This document shows, in pieces, positions 27,111 to 35,469 of a stretch of DNA of 64,000 nt. The notes beneath the pieces are model-generated. The model saw only the letters and a list, made by a program, of their open reading frames with translations. It ran no database searches and was not told where the DNA came from. The translations under genes were made by a program, and so were the position numbers. This stretch comes from Kribbella albertanoniae (GTDB lineage: Bacteria > Actinomycetota > Actinomycetes > Propionibacteriales > Kribbellaceae), in NCBI RefSeq assembly GCF_004348455.1, contig NZ_SMKA01000010.1:17427-81426 (forward strand), given 5' to 3'. Position 1 is the first letter of the stretch; each line of letters starts with the position of its first letter.

Positions 27111-27309
27111 GATACCTGTGCCAGGTGAGCCCGTGGGGCTGCAGGGAACCGACGATGAACGGGCTTGCGTAGCGCTACCTGACAAGTAAGGGGGCAGACA
27201 TGGGGCTTTGGCTAGCGCTGTGCGGTAGGTCGGTCGAGGCTGACCCAGCGATCGACCGAGCCCTGCACTTTTGTTGGGCGGACTACTCCACGACCCTTGA
27301 GGCGACCGG

Positions 27310-28008
27310 ATGACACTTCTGATTGTCGCGGTCGCGCTCCGGCTCGCATGCATCGGTACCTACGCAATTGCGACGTACCGACGCACCGCCAGCCCTAACC
27401 TCGTCAGTTGGAGCTTCTGGATGCTGACACCGCTCATCGCCGGGGTTGCTCAGCACTTCGACGGGCGTGGCGCCGCTGCCTGGCTCAGCATTTCGTACGC
27501 GGTCGGGCCGGCACTGATCCTGGTCATTGGCCTGACCCGGGGTCACAGCTCAGTCCGTCTTACCAGAGCCGACGTCGTCTGCGCGGTCTGCGCAGGAGGT
27601 GGACTCATGCTGTGGCAGATAACGGACTCCCCACTCTGGGCCATCTGCTTCAGCATTCTCACCGACATCACTGCCGCACTGCCGACAATCATCAAGGCGT
27701 ATCGGCAGCCGCTGACAGAGCCGCTCCAAGCCTACGCACTCTCGATCCTGGCTGCAGTCGTGGCCCTTGCAGGCCTCGGGGACTGGCGCCTCACGAGTAT
27801 CGCCTTCGCCCTCTGCGTTCTCTGCTTGGATCTCGTCATCCTAGCCACCGCTCTCGTTCGCCGATCTGACTGGTCAAGCCAGGAACGCGACCGTGCCGGT
27901 GGACTTAGATCCAAGTCCACCGAGCCTGACGTACTGCCGCCGACACATTCCACGACCTTGGAGGCAGAGTGGCGGTTCCAGATCAGCGGTCGACGTCCGA
28001 GAACATGA
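27310..28008 (+). CDS. Polytopic membrane protein of unknown function
   Basis: A 232-aa protein with about seven hydrophobic helices. Its early 'RRTASPNLVSWSFWMLTPLI' resembles a PQ-loop-type first repeat, and 'TDITAALPTIIKAYRQP' a second, so a SWEET/PQ-loop-like transporter or receptor fold is possible. A hydrophilic tail of about 55 residues follows. GAGG precedes the ATG. Its end overlaps the start of the propeller gene by 40 bp. Confidence 0.7.
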   Translation: MTLLIVAVALRLACIGTYAIATYRRTASPNLVSWSFWMLTPLIAGVAQHFDGRGAAAWLSISYAVGPALILVIGLTRGHSSVRLTRADVVCAVCAGGGLMLWQITDSPLWAICFSILTDITAALPTIIKAYRQPLTEPLQAYALSILAAVVALAGLGDWRLTSIAFALCVLCLDLVILATALVRRSDWSSQERDRAGGLRSKSTEPDVLPPTHSTTLEAEWRFQISGRRPRT

Positions 28009-28958
28009 CGAGCTGGCGGGAGACCGTCGTACCAGGCGCAGGTGAGCCCACCGCGCTGGCTTGGGGACCAGACGGCCTGCTATCCGTAGGGTGGCACACG
28101 GCGGAGGATGGCGAGGTTGTCTATGTCTACGACCCGGCCGGGCACATCATCGGGGATCTCGAGCCTGACGGACTCGTGCACGCGCTCGCATGGTCGCCGG
28201 AGGGCAGACTAACGGTCGCCGGCGGGGATGATGGTGCGGGACGGGGCTTCGCCACCCACTATGACCCGAGCGGTCGAGTCGAGCATTGTGTTCTCCCGCC
28301 ATCAATTGAGCGGATCCTGTCTGCAAGCTGGGGTGCCGACCGTCAGTTGGCGTTGGGCGGCGAGATCGTCGACACAACGGGAGGCGTCGTCTTAGTCCTC
28401 GACGAGGACTTCCATCAGGAGGCGGTCGAGATGGCGGTGTTCGGACAGGGGGTTCGGTCGATCAGTTGGTCAACGGATGGCCTCCTAGCGGCAGGTGTCC
28501 ATGATCCAGGTCAGGGACGAATAGGTGTCCATCTCTGGAACCGCGGCTGCTATGGCGCTCCCGCCGGGCAATTCGAAGCCTCTTCGCCATATCCTCAGAT
28601 CTCGCTTGCATGGTCGCCCGACGGCATCCTTGCCTGGGGATGGAACCAACAGGACGATGACGGACGACAGTCGGCCGTGCTCGCGACGTGGGATCTTCGG
28701 ACCGGCAGTGGCCCGAATACAGCGGACAAGTACGAAGGCTGGCTCGACACGCTCGCTTGGTCCCCGGATGGCAGGCTTGCGACTGGTGGCTGGCGGTCGC
28801 AGCCACAGGGATCCGGCGTGTCCGTCAGAGAGCCCGGTGGCGTCACTCTGACTCACCTAAGAAACTTCCCAGCCCGCCTCGTGAGTTGGGCGCCGGACGA
28901 GCGACTCGCCGTCGCGAGCTCGGGAGCAGATCTGTCGATATTCCGACCAAGCACTTAG
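27969..28958 (+). CDS. WD40-like beta-propeller protein, probably cytoplasmic
   Basis: A 329-aa protein with a GTG start and GGAGG 4 nt upstream. At least six repeats of the type 'ALAWGPDGLLSVGW', 'ALAWSPEGRLTVAGG', 'SISWSTDGLLAAGV', 'SLAWSPDGILAWGW', 'TLAWSPDGRLATGG' and 'LVSWAPDERLAVAS' build one propeller. There is no signal peptide, so unlike the TolB-like protein at 4486 it probably stays in the cell. It overlaps the upstream membrane-protein gene. Confidence 0.85.
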   Translation: MAVPDQRSTSENMTSWRETVVPGAGEPTALAWGPDGLLSVGWHTAEDGEVVYVYDPAGHIIGDLEPDGLVHALAWSPEGRLTVAGGDDGAGRGFATHYDPSGRVEHCVLPPSIERILSASWGADRQLALGGEIVDTTGGVVLVLDEDFHQEAVEMAVFGQGVRSISWSTDGLLAAGVHDPGQGRIGVHLWNRGCYGAPAGQFEASSPYPQISLAWSPDGILAWGWNQQDDDGRQSAVLATWDLRTGSGPNTADKYEGWLDTLAWSPDGRLATGGWRSQPQGSGVSVREPGGVTLTHLRNFPARLVSWAPDERLAVASSGADLSIFRPST

Positions 28959-29062
28959 CGACCACTGCTGCCGACGCGGCGAGTCTGCCATCAGGGGACC
29001 AAGCCGTTCCCGGCGGGATAGGTCAGTCTCGCGTTCGAGCGGCCAAGCCTAGCGACGCCCGA

Positions 29063-29102
29063 TAGGTACCCGGCCCTTTGAGATAGGTAGTCAGTACCGA
29101 AG
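29063..29102 (+). promoter_or_regulatory. TAGGTA bipartite element, copy 3
   Basis: Plus-strand TAGGTA-N15-TAGGTA (21-bp period), then 6 nt and ACCGAAG, with 32 nt to the lipase ATG, exactly as for the decarboxylase at the left edge. Short leaders at these two genes support a transcription start close to ACCGAAG. Confidence 0.65.
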
Positions 29103-29134
29103 TCTGTCCGCTCGCGCCGAAGGAGGATGCTTGA

Positions 29135-30325
29135 ATGAGATTCAAGCATCCGAAGCGCGCCTGGACGACTGGGCTAATTGCGCTACTTACCCTGACGGCT
29201 TCCGGCGCCGGTACAGCCGCCAGCGCGGTGGCCGACGGAACGATGAACCACGGGTCGGCCACCCCTGGGCCTGTCGTTTCCAACCGCAACGCTGGTCCCG
29301 GTCAGCTCCTGAAGTCCGAGCGCCTGCCCAAGACGCTGTGGCTGCCGAACACGGCGAAGGCGTATCGGATTCACTACGGCTCCACGAGCCATGACGGGCG
29401 AAGGATCGCTGTGTCGGGGGCGGTATTCATCCCGCGGGGGAACGCGCCGAAGGCCGGTTGGCCAGTGGTCAGCTGGGCGCACGGCACGGTGGGTGTCGCA
29501 GATGTTTGCGCCAACTCGCGTTCGGGCCGTTCCCAACGTGACACCGAGTTCCTGCAGAGTTGGCTGGCCGCCGGCTATGCGATCGTCGCCACTGACTACG
29601 AGGGCTTGGGAACACACGGCGAACACGCCTACCTCAACGGCAATTCTGAGGCGTACGGCGTGATCGACATCGTGCGGGCGGCACAGCAGCTTCACGAGCC
29701 ACTCAGCGAAGCCTGGCTATCAGTTGGGCAGTCGCAAGGAGCTCAGGCCACGCTCTTCACCGGCGCCACCGTACGACGCTACGCACCGGAGCTCGACTAC
29801 CGAGGGAGCGTCGGCACCGCGCCGACGACTCAGTGGCGCCTCACTGCGTCAGTAGCAAAGCCATTCGATCCTGAAACACCTGCTAATCCATCAGTGCTGC
29901 TGATCCTCGCAGGCCTTCGAACGACGCACCCTGACTTCGACCCGGCCGGCTACCTCACCCCGTTTGGTCAGCAACTGCTGGCCGCAGCGATGGACACCAC
30001 TTGCTTCACCGCGATCGCCCAACAGTTGGCTGGCAGGCCCAGCACGGACGTGTTCGCCGTCGACGCGGCGGAGGAAGCGCGTCTGCTGGATCTCCTGGAG
30101 AGTGACGCAGAGATTCCGATCGTCCGTCACAGCGATCCGGTGTTCCTTGGACAAGGAACGGCTGACCTTACCTCATACCCACCGGCGACCGCACTAACCG
30201 CCGAGAAGCTTCGTGCCGTCGGCAACGACGTGACCTTCAAGTTCTACCAAGGAGCCGATCACGGAGGCGTGATGGCAGCAGCCAAGGCCGACATCCTCGC
30301 CTGGGCAGCAGACCGCATGCGCTGA
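29135..30325 (+). CDS. Secreted triacylglycerol lipase-like alpha/beta hydrolase (LIP family)
   Basis: A 396-aa protein with a signal peptide (KRAWTTGLIALLTLTASG, cleavage near ASAVADG). The nucleophile elbow is GQSQG (family GxSxG), preceded by 'VVSWAHGTVGVADVCAN' with the oxyanion HG and by 'AIVATDYEGLGTHGEH'. The C-terminal 'FKFYQGADHGGVM' supplies the catalytic His and 'VFLGQGTADLTSYPP' the likely Asp. This matches secretory lipases (PF03583). GGAGG precedes the ATG. The TAGGTA element upstream links its expression to the two sigma genes. Confidence 0.88.
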   Translation: MRFKHPKRAWTTGLIALLTLTASGAGTAASAVADGTMNHGSATPGPVVSNRNAGPGQLLKSERLPKTLWLPNTAKAYRIHYGSTSHDGRRIAVSGAVFIPRGNAPKAGWPVVSWAHGTVGVADVCANSRSGRSQRDTEFLQSWLAAGYAIVATDYEGLGTHGEHAYLNGNSEAYGVIDIVRAAQQLHEPLSEAWLSVGQSQGAQATLFTGATVRRYAPELDYRGSVGTAPTTQWRLTASVAKPFDPETPANPSVLLILAGLRTTHPDFDPAGYLTPFGQQLLAAAMDTTCFTAIAQQLAGRPSTDVFAVDAAEEARLLDLLESDAEIPIVRHSDPVFLGQGTADLTSYPPATALTAEKLRAVGNDVTFKFYQGADHGGVMAAAKADILAWAADRMR

Positions 30326-30418
30326 GCACGTTGCCTCATAGATGGCTCTGCGGCACCAGCATCCTGGCGCCGCGCGGCCATCACGTCTGATCCATGTCAC
30401 CCGGAGCTGATTCCTCAG

Positions 30419-30832
30419 ATGTTCAGTCATGTCGAGCTGAACGTCTCTGACCTCTCAAGGTCAGTGACGTTCTACCGGACGACGCTTGCCCCCTTGGGAT
30501 TCCTGGAGGCAGACAGCAGTCAGGTATACGCCCGGCTCACCAATGGCCGCGATGCCGTCGTCGTACTCTGCCCGGTCGAGCCGGCCCACGCGGCCTCGGG
30601 CTATCACCGCCACGCGATCGGCCTCAGCCACTTCGCGATCGCTGTTGCCAGCAAGCAACTCGTCGACGACATGGCTGCACACCTCGATCATCTCTCCGTA
30701 GATTTGCTCGGCGACGGCCCTATCGAACTCGGCTACCGGCGCGGCTACTACACCCTCGCCTTCGAGGATCCCGACCGAATCATGATCGAGATCGTCCATC
30801 ACGACCCCCATTACTTCGCTCCGACGCGGTAA
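30419..30832 (+). CDS. VOC-family (glyoxalase/bleomycin-resistance fold) protein
   Basis: A 137-aa protein with two beta-alpha-beta-beta-beta modules: 'FSHVELNVSDLSRSVTFYRT' at the N-terminus, 'GLSHFAIAVASKQLVDDMAA' for the second module, and 'YTLAFEDPDRIMIEIVH' at the end. Metal-ligand positions typical of the fold (His in SHVE and LSHF, Glu in MIEIV) are present. The substrate is unknown. Confidence 0.85.
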   Translation: MFSHVELNVSDLSRSVTFYRTTLAPLGFLEADSSQVYARLTNGRDAVVVLCPVEPAHAASGYHRHAIGLSHFAIAVASKQLVDDMAAHLDHLSVDLLGDGPIELGYRRGYYTLAFEDPDRIMIEIVHHDPHYFAPTR

Positions 30833-30978
30833 CAATGGGCCCCACCAGAACAGACCCAGGGCGCCACAAGTAGCACCCTTGGAGCACCCAAGTAGGGATC
30901 CAGAAGCAACAGACTCCACGGCGATGCGCGCCATGCCAACCACCGACTGACTTGATGACTCCGAGAGATGCTTGGTTG

Positions 30979-31232
30979 TTACTGGTCGACCTCGACGAAC
31001 CACAGAGTCGTCTCAGGCACGCGGCCGCCAGCAGAACGGTTTGCTTGTCACCGCTGAGCGCGAGAGCGTGGACAAGCGCTGTGAACCCAGAGGGCGACGC
31101 GACCTCTTCACGGGTCCAGGCTCTGCCGAGGGGACTCGCACCCAACGAGCGGCTCTCCTCGAGTTCGAATTCGTCCCAGGCCTCCAGATACGACTTGTGG
31201 ACCTTCACGCGCGGAGCTATCAGCGATGTCAT
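30979..31232 (-). pseudogene. GNAT acetyltransferase, frameshifted 5' fragment
   Basis: The start MTSLIAPRVKVHKSYLEAWD after GGGGG-TTTG is typical of a GNAT group. The frame breaks after 'SGFTALVHALALSGDKQ'; a +1/-1 shift restores 'RVPETTLWFVEVDQ', the expected first core strand, which then hits a stop. The acetyl-CoA-binding half is absent. It lies just upstream of the second sigma gene on the same strand. Confidence 0.6.
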
Positions 31233-31258
31233 CAAACCCCCGAATCAAATCCAGGTCA

Positions 31259-31834
31259 TCAGCATGCCTTGCGCGCTGTCGACTCGACCTCTCGCAGGTG
31301 CGAGAGCAGCTCAGCGAGGCGACGCTGTGCCCGGGCCGTCCTGCTCTTCACTGTGCCTAGCGCGACGTTCAGGAGCCTGGCGATCTCGCTCTGGGAGAAG
31401 CCATCGAAGTAGGCGAGCTGAATCACCCGTCGCTCGTCGGGATGGAGCTTGTCCAAGGCTTCGCGGACCTGCCACGCCTGCCAGGTGTCCTCGATCGAGG
31501 CGATGGTGGCGTGTTGCATCTCGGCTTCCCAGGAAACATCCAGCGAGACATTCGCCAACGCTCGGCGCTCGCGCCTATATACGTCCACAGCGGCACGTCG
31601 GGTAATCGCGTAGAGCCAAGGCTTCAACTCACGGGCCGGGTCGAACCCACCGGCTCCTTGCCAAGCCTGGACGAACGCCCTCTGGACAGCGTCGGAAGCC
31701 AGCTCTCGGTCGCCCAGCATGTTGTACGCCGCTACATACATCAAGCGCCCGAACTGTCCGTAGAGTTCGGGCAGAGCGCTGAGGTCCCCACGATGGAATC
31801 GCTCCCCCAGCTCCGAATCCACGCTAATCAACAT
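31259..31834 (-). CDS. ECF RNA polymerase sigma factor (copy 2)
   Basis: A 191-aa close paralogue of the sigma factor at 26923: region 2 has ASDAVQRAFVQAWQ and FDPARELKPWLYAITRR, region 4 has LHPDERRVIQLAYFDGFSQS and GTVKSRTARAQRRL. The ATG at 31834 lies 6 nt after GAGGTG; an upstream 37-codon ORF beginning at the ATG of the ACCGATG box ends inside this start (ATGTTGA), which would couple the two. No anti-sigma gene is adjacent. Confidence 0.9.
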   Translation of the reverse strand: MLISVDSELGERFHRGDLSALPELYGQFGRLMYVAAYNMLGDRELASDAVQRAFVQAWQGAGGFDPARELKPWLYAITRRAAVDVYRRERRALANVSLDVSWEAEMQHATIASIEDTWQAWQVREALDKLHPDERRVIQLAYFDGFSQSEIARLLNVALGTVKSRTARAQRRLAELLSHLREVESTARKAC

Positions 31835-31938
31835 CTCACGCACCTCGTGGGTGGATGCCGACCGCAGTCGACAACCGCCCCTCCCTCGTAATGTGCCATC
31901 AGGTCAATACCAGAGTCGGTGCGATAGCGACTGCGGAG

Positions 31939-31978
31939 CATCGGTGTGCGGTACCTATCTGAAGCATCCGGATACCTA
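31939..31978 (-). promoter_or_regulatory. TAGGTA bipartite element, copy 4
   Basis: Minus-strand TAGGTA-N15-TAGGTA (21-bp period), 6 nt, then ACCGATG, about 105 bp upstream of the second sigma gene. The distal half TAGGTATCCGG resembles TAGGTACCCGG at the lipase gene, and the proximal TTCAGATAGGTA equals that of copy 2. Confidence 0.65.
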
Positions 31979-32049
31979 TGCGTCCGCCGTACAAGCAGCA
32001 GGAACGGTCCTGGAGTGTCCAGTGGACTCGACTGGATCACCTTGCCTGG

Positions 32050-33015
32050 TCACAGCTCAGGCGATGGGCCTCGCTCCATCTCAAGCGGTACATCGCCAGC
32101 CGGGCGCTCGCGAGTTCGGCGGCGCCGCGGACGCGATCGGTAATCAGCCAGGGGACGAGTGAGGAGCAGCTCGTCATGTAGGCGTTGAAGGCCGTCGTGT
32201 CTCATCCTCAACGTGGCGGGCGAGAAGGCCCGCGGTAGGTCGACGGCTTGGACTCGCCGGAAGGCCTTGGCGAGGTCAGGGAGAATCTCAATGGCCCTCT
32301 GTCGTGCAGCCTCGTTCTCCGACACGACGACAACCACGGTGTCAGCGACCGCACGGGCCCCGAGGATTCGCGCCTGGTCCGCCGATAGCAGGGCGCCACA
32401 CAACGGGATGCCGGCCCATCGGCCGCCGCTCAGTCGGCTGACGTTCTCAATGGCGAACGCATCCAGCGGGTCGTCAACCAGTACCGGCGACGCCTCGCCC
32501 GCCAGAAGCTCGAGTTGCTCGGCGATACCAATGACGCTTCCTGACCGGCGATGGATTTGCGTGTCCGGCGAGGTTGTGTAGTAGACCGCACCACTGCTCC
32601 GTCGTACGCCGGTGAAGCCCACGATCTGCAGGCGGTGGTCCCTTGCCGGAAGCATCAGTTGATCGCGAAAACGGTCCACTAACCTGCCGTCCGCGCCTAG
32701 GACTCCGAGACCTGCATTCCGGATTGTCGTGAGGTCGAACCCGGTCGCCCGCAGGTGATCTACCAGCCGCGACCGCGAGTCAGGCGCATACCCGACCAGC
32801 CACCTCGATTCAGTGTCCAGCTGTGCAAGCGCGCCGCCGCGTTCGAGGTAATTGCGCGGCCAGCTTTTCTTGTCTCTGAACAGTTCCCGACGATAGAACC
32901 TGGTGGCTGCGTGACTCACCTCGAGCAACTGTCGCAGCCGAGCAGCCGTTGGCACTGCATTTGGATCGGGGATCCGCGACCCCAATCCCTTCTTCCACGC
33001 CTCGATGTGATCCAC
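32050..33015 (-). CDS. Primase/Toprim-like protein of a mobile element
   Basis: A 321-aa protein. The first 130 residues follow the DnaG catalytic N-terminal pattern: 'AATRFYRREL', 'NYLERGGALAQ', 'WLVGYAPDSRSRLVDHLRAT', 'AGLGVLGADGRLVDRFRDQL' and 'VGFTGVRR'. A Toprim-like segment follows (SPVLVDDPLDAFAIENVSRL, then ADTVVVVVSENEAARQRA), although the canonical acidic triad is not clean. There is no zinc-binding domain. GTG 33015 is the only usable start, yet the same frame stays open upstream with protein-like sequence, so the gene may be 5'-truncated. Confidence 0.65.
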   Translation of the reverse strand: MDHIEAWKKGLGSRIPDPNAVPTAARLRQLLEVSHAATRFYRRELFRDKKSWPRNYLERGGALAQLDTESRWLVGYAPDSRSRLVDHLRATGFDLTTIRNAGLGVLGADGRLVDRFRDQLMLPARDHRLQIVGFTGVRRSSGAVYYTTSPDTQIHRRSGSVIGIAEQLELLAGEASPVLVDDPLDAFAIENVSRLSGGRWAGIPLCGALLSADQARILGARAVADTVVVVVSENEAARQRAIEILPDLAKAFRRVQAVDLPRAFSPATLRMRHDGLQRLHDELLLTRPLADYRSRPRRRRTRERPAGDVPLEMERGPSPEL

Positions 33016-33111
33016 GGTCCGACGTTCGCCGGACGGCGACTTCTTCAGAACCCAGCTTCGCTGATCCAGGAGTCGGTGATTGGAGCCTTGTAGCCATGGG
33101 CAACCAATTGT

Positions 33112-33567
33112 TCAGAACCTGAGCAACGGCACGCCGTACAAGTCTGTCTCCGGCCTTCGCGAGAAGTTGGGTGAGCGGATCTCGACGACGTACATCTCGG
33201 TCAGGAACTGGATCTTGGCACCCACCAGGTGACTCGTGTGAGCAGTGGCCGACTGGGCCTTCAGCCCGACCGATGCATGGATGTGCGGCAGGACGTTGCC
33301 GGACGCGTCGTCGTACGCGAGAGTCCCCGCACCGACCGCCTCAACGTTCTCCAGATGCACCGAACTCCAGACCGGGGCGTTGGGGTTCTCGAGCTTCTCG
33401 CAGGTGCCGACGAGTTGGACCTCGCGCATGCCGGCAATGAACATCGGGATGAAGCCCTGGCGTACTTCGTGCTGGACGCAGAACTCAGCCAGTGCGGTGT
33501 AGAAGTCGTCGCCGTGGTCGAAGTGGACCGCGAAGGTTCGGCCCATGGTCAGTTCAGCGGCGCGCAA
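33112..33567 (-). CDS. PPC (DUF296) domain DNA-binding-like protein
   Basis: A 151-aa protein starting at TTG 33567 with GGAG 6 nt upstream, inside the end of the XRE gene (overlap 14 bp). It gives the standard PPC N-terminus 'RAAELTMGRTFAVHFDHGDD'. Further family features are 'QGFIPMFIAGMREVQLVG' and the metal-site histidines in 'VLPHIHASVG' and 'ATAHTSHLVGAK'. Bacterial PPC proteins are trimeric metal-binding proteins of poorly known function. Coupled with the XRE regulator above it. Confidence 0.85.
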   Translation of the reverse strand: MRAAELTMGRTFAVHFDHGDDFYTALAEFCVQHEVRQGFIPMFIAGMREVQLVGTCEKLENPNAPVWSSVHLENVEAVGAGTLAYDDASGNVLPHIHASVGLKAQSATAHTSHLVGAKIQFLTEMYVVEIRSPNFSRRPETDLYGVPLLRF

Positions 33568-34990
33568 AGTCGTCTCCTTCGAGTAGGTCGATGTATGCAA
33601 CGTAGCGAATGGCGGTGTTCAGACCGCGCGTGGACAGGAGGCGGCTGCTCGGGTGGGCGATGTCGTCGACACCGACGGCTGCCAGCTCGACGCATCGCTT
33701 TCTGAACCAGCCCCAAGGGATGTCGAGGTGGCTGGCCAGGAAGGCCAGGCGACTCACCGGAGTCGACTGAGAGGTCAGAGATTCACCGACGACCTGGTCG
33801 GCGAGTTTGCGGTAGGTGGACAGTCGCGATGGAGGCGCGCTCGCTTCGACGCACCACAGCCCAGGGCTGCCAATCCAGTTGGCCACGATCGCCTGGTTGG
33901 CCAGGACGAAGCCCTCGACCTCGGAATGCTCCGGCTCCACGCTGAGTTCGACTCGGATTCCGAAGGCCTCCATCAGCGCCATCGCGAGCAGCAGCATCAC
34001 CCGCTCGTATCGCGGCGATGCCCTGACCTCGCTCTCCGGGATGCAGAACCCGCGACGCAGGTTCGTGAATCTGCGCGAGGTACGTCGGAGGTAGTCGAAC
34101 TTGTGCGTCCAGAGCAGCCAGTTCGCAGCTTCCTCACCGCGCTGCTCCCGAGTCCAGAACAGCGGTTCGTCCTCGATCTGGTCCAGGTGCCGCAAGACGT
34201 GACGCGAGCAGAATCGCGATCCCAGCCACTGGCTCGCGAGAGGATTGAGCGTCGGGACCTCCTCCACCGCGGCCTGGGAAGCCAGCGACTTCTCGTGATG
34301 CGCGACGTACGCCTGACTTCGCACGAGCTGAGCATCATCGGCAAGCAACGACGTGTCGGCATTCATGGTTGCCCAGATGATGCCGACCGTCATGTCGTCG
34401 ACGATGTTCGCCAGAGGCACGGCCTGCTGACCTGTACGACGCTCTGCCCGGTCGACGAAGCGCCGGCCGTCGGCCACGTACTGGCGGCTGTCCTGATCGA
34501 CCGCGACCACAAGCGCACGCCGATCCGGCCGCCTGAGAGCAGTCAGAGCCTCCTCATCCGGATCGATCAGGAGCACATCACGACCGACGCGATCGGCGGC
34601 CCAGTAGTGACCAGCAATCTCAACCCCGAGGTACGACCGGCCGGCCGGAACCTTCACACACTCGGTCGTACCCGATGCAGTCCGTGGCTGCGCCAGTGTC
34701 AGCAGGTCCACGGGTTTCAGCGCTACCGGAGCCACCTTGACCGGAGGATGGAAACCCAAGTCTTGTGGGCGCGCCACCCCGAAGACCTTGCAGAATGCGT
34801 TCCGGACATCCGAGCGCGGCCAGTAGTAAAAGCCGCACTCGTAGTCGGAGATGTTCTTCGCCGCCACCAGCGCCTCGCGACCAGTAGCGTGCAGAACAGC
34901 CTCGTTGATCTTGTCCGCCACCATCTGCTGCGTCATCGACCCACGCGCCTTCCGCAGGGTCTGGTTCGGCTTCCGCTTAGCGTCGGTCAC
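33554..34990 (-). CDS. XRE-family regulator with large C-terminal domain
   Basis: A 478-aa protein with a GTG start after GGAG. The N-terminal HTH is 'SMTQQMVADKINEAVLHATG' with 'AKNISDYECGFYYWP' as the recognition part. The long C-terminal part has no named domain by eye; such 400-500-aa HTH proteins are frequent in actinomycete integrative elements and sense peptides or metabolites. The gene overlaps its upstream neighbour (14 bp) and downstream PPC gene, so all three form one operon read from the divergent promoter at 35.4 kb. Confidence 0.75.
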   Translation of the reverse strand: MTDAKRKPNQTLRKARGSMTQQMVADKINEAVLHATGREALVAAKNISDYECGFYYWPRSDVRNAFCKVFGVARPQDLGFHPPVKVAPVALKPVDLLTLAQPRTASGTTECVKVPAGRSYLGVEIAGHYWAADRVGRDVLLIDPDEEALTALRRPDRRALVVAVDQDSRQYVADGRRFVDRAERRTGQQAVPLANIVDDMTVGIIWATMNADTSLLADDAQLVRSQAYVAHHEKSLASQAAVEEVPTLNPLASQWLGSRFCSRHVLRHLDQIEDEPLFWTREQRGEEAANWLLWTHKFDYLRRTSRRFTNLRRGFCIPESEVRASPRYERVMLLLAMALMEAFGIRVELSVEPEHSEVEGFVLANQAIVANWIGSPGLWCVEASAPPSRLSTYRKLADQVVGESLTSQSTPVSRLAFLASHLDIPWGWFRKRCVELAAVGVDDIAHPSSRLLSTRGLNTAIRYVAYIDLLEGDDFARR

Positions 34991-35342
34991 GGTCCACTCC
35001 GGTCAGCACCGGCAACTCGTAATGATCCCGATCAGTCCGTACGGCGTCACGCCGGTCAACACCGACGTACGCCGTGGCCAGCGCGTAGCCGCCAGGCCGA
35101 TCCAGGAGCTGAATCCGGACACCCGCCACGAAGGCTCGCGGAGCACCGCGGCGACGCCCGACGATGACCAACCGGCCGCCTCCGAGCCGACCGGTGTGCT
35201 CATGGATCCAGCGCTCAGCCAGGCTGCGGACGGTCGCCTTCGGCGGTCGGCTGAAGACGTTCGTCCCCGATGCAACCACCGTCCAGCGCCCGTCGCTCTC
35301 GCGCGTCGCGATCTCGAACGCGTACATCCTTCTGCCTCGCAT
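34977..35342 (-). CDS. Conserved-type hypothetical protein, first gene of the XRE/PPC operon
   Basis: A 121-aa protein with an excellent ribosome site (GGAGGGGTC-ATG). The product starts MRGRRMYAFEIATRESDGRW and is a basic alpha/beta domain ('SLAERWIHEHTGRLGGGRLV', 'GVRIQLLDRPGGYALATAYV'). No family is recognised. It ends overlapping the XRE start. Divergent from the HTH regulator at 35470. Confidence 0.65.
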   Translation of the reverse strand: MRGRRMYAFEIATRESDGRWTVVASGTNVFSRPPKATVRSLAERWIHEHTGRLGGGRLVIVGRRRGAPRAFVAGVRIQLLDRPGGYALATAYVGVDRRDAVRTDRDHYELPVLTGVDRDRR

Positions 35343-35407
35343 GACCCCTCCTAGGGTTCTTGCAAGCAGGATGTACCGGGAGCGCCGTACAGCATCACCA
35401 CACACTC

Positions 35408-35462
35408 GGACATCTCCGGGATGTCCTCATTGCGCTCAAAATGTCCTGAAATGTCTTAGGTT
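35408..35462. promoter_or_regulatory. Divergent operator/promoter with GATGTCC palindrome and AAATGTCC boxes
   Basis: A perfect inverted repeat GGACATC-N5-GATGTCC (35408-35426) is followed by two direct AAATGTC(C/T) boxes 10 bp apart (35439 and 35449). The second abuts a TAGGTT -10 hexamer (35457-35462), which ends 7 nt before the GTG of the HTH gene, so the transcript is probably leaderless. The same AAATGTCC boxes with 10-bp period occur at 41958 next to the paralogous HTH gene. Confidence 0.6.
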
Positions 35463-35469
35463 AGACCTC

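Noticed and set aside
33653..35167. 504-codon plus-strand ORF opposite the XRE operon
   Set aside because: Antisense shadow: its composition is Arg/Gln/His-heavy, whereas the minus strand carries ordered, overlapping genes with ribosome sites.
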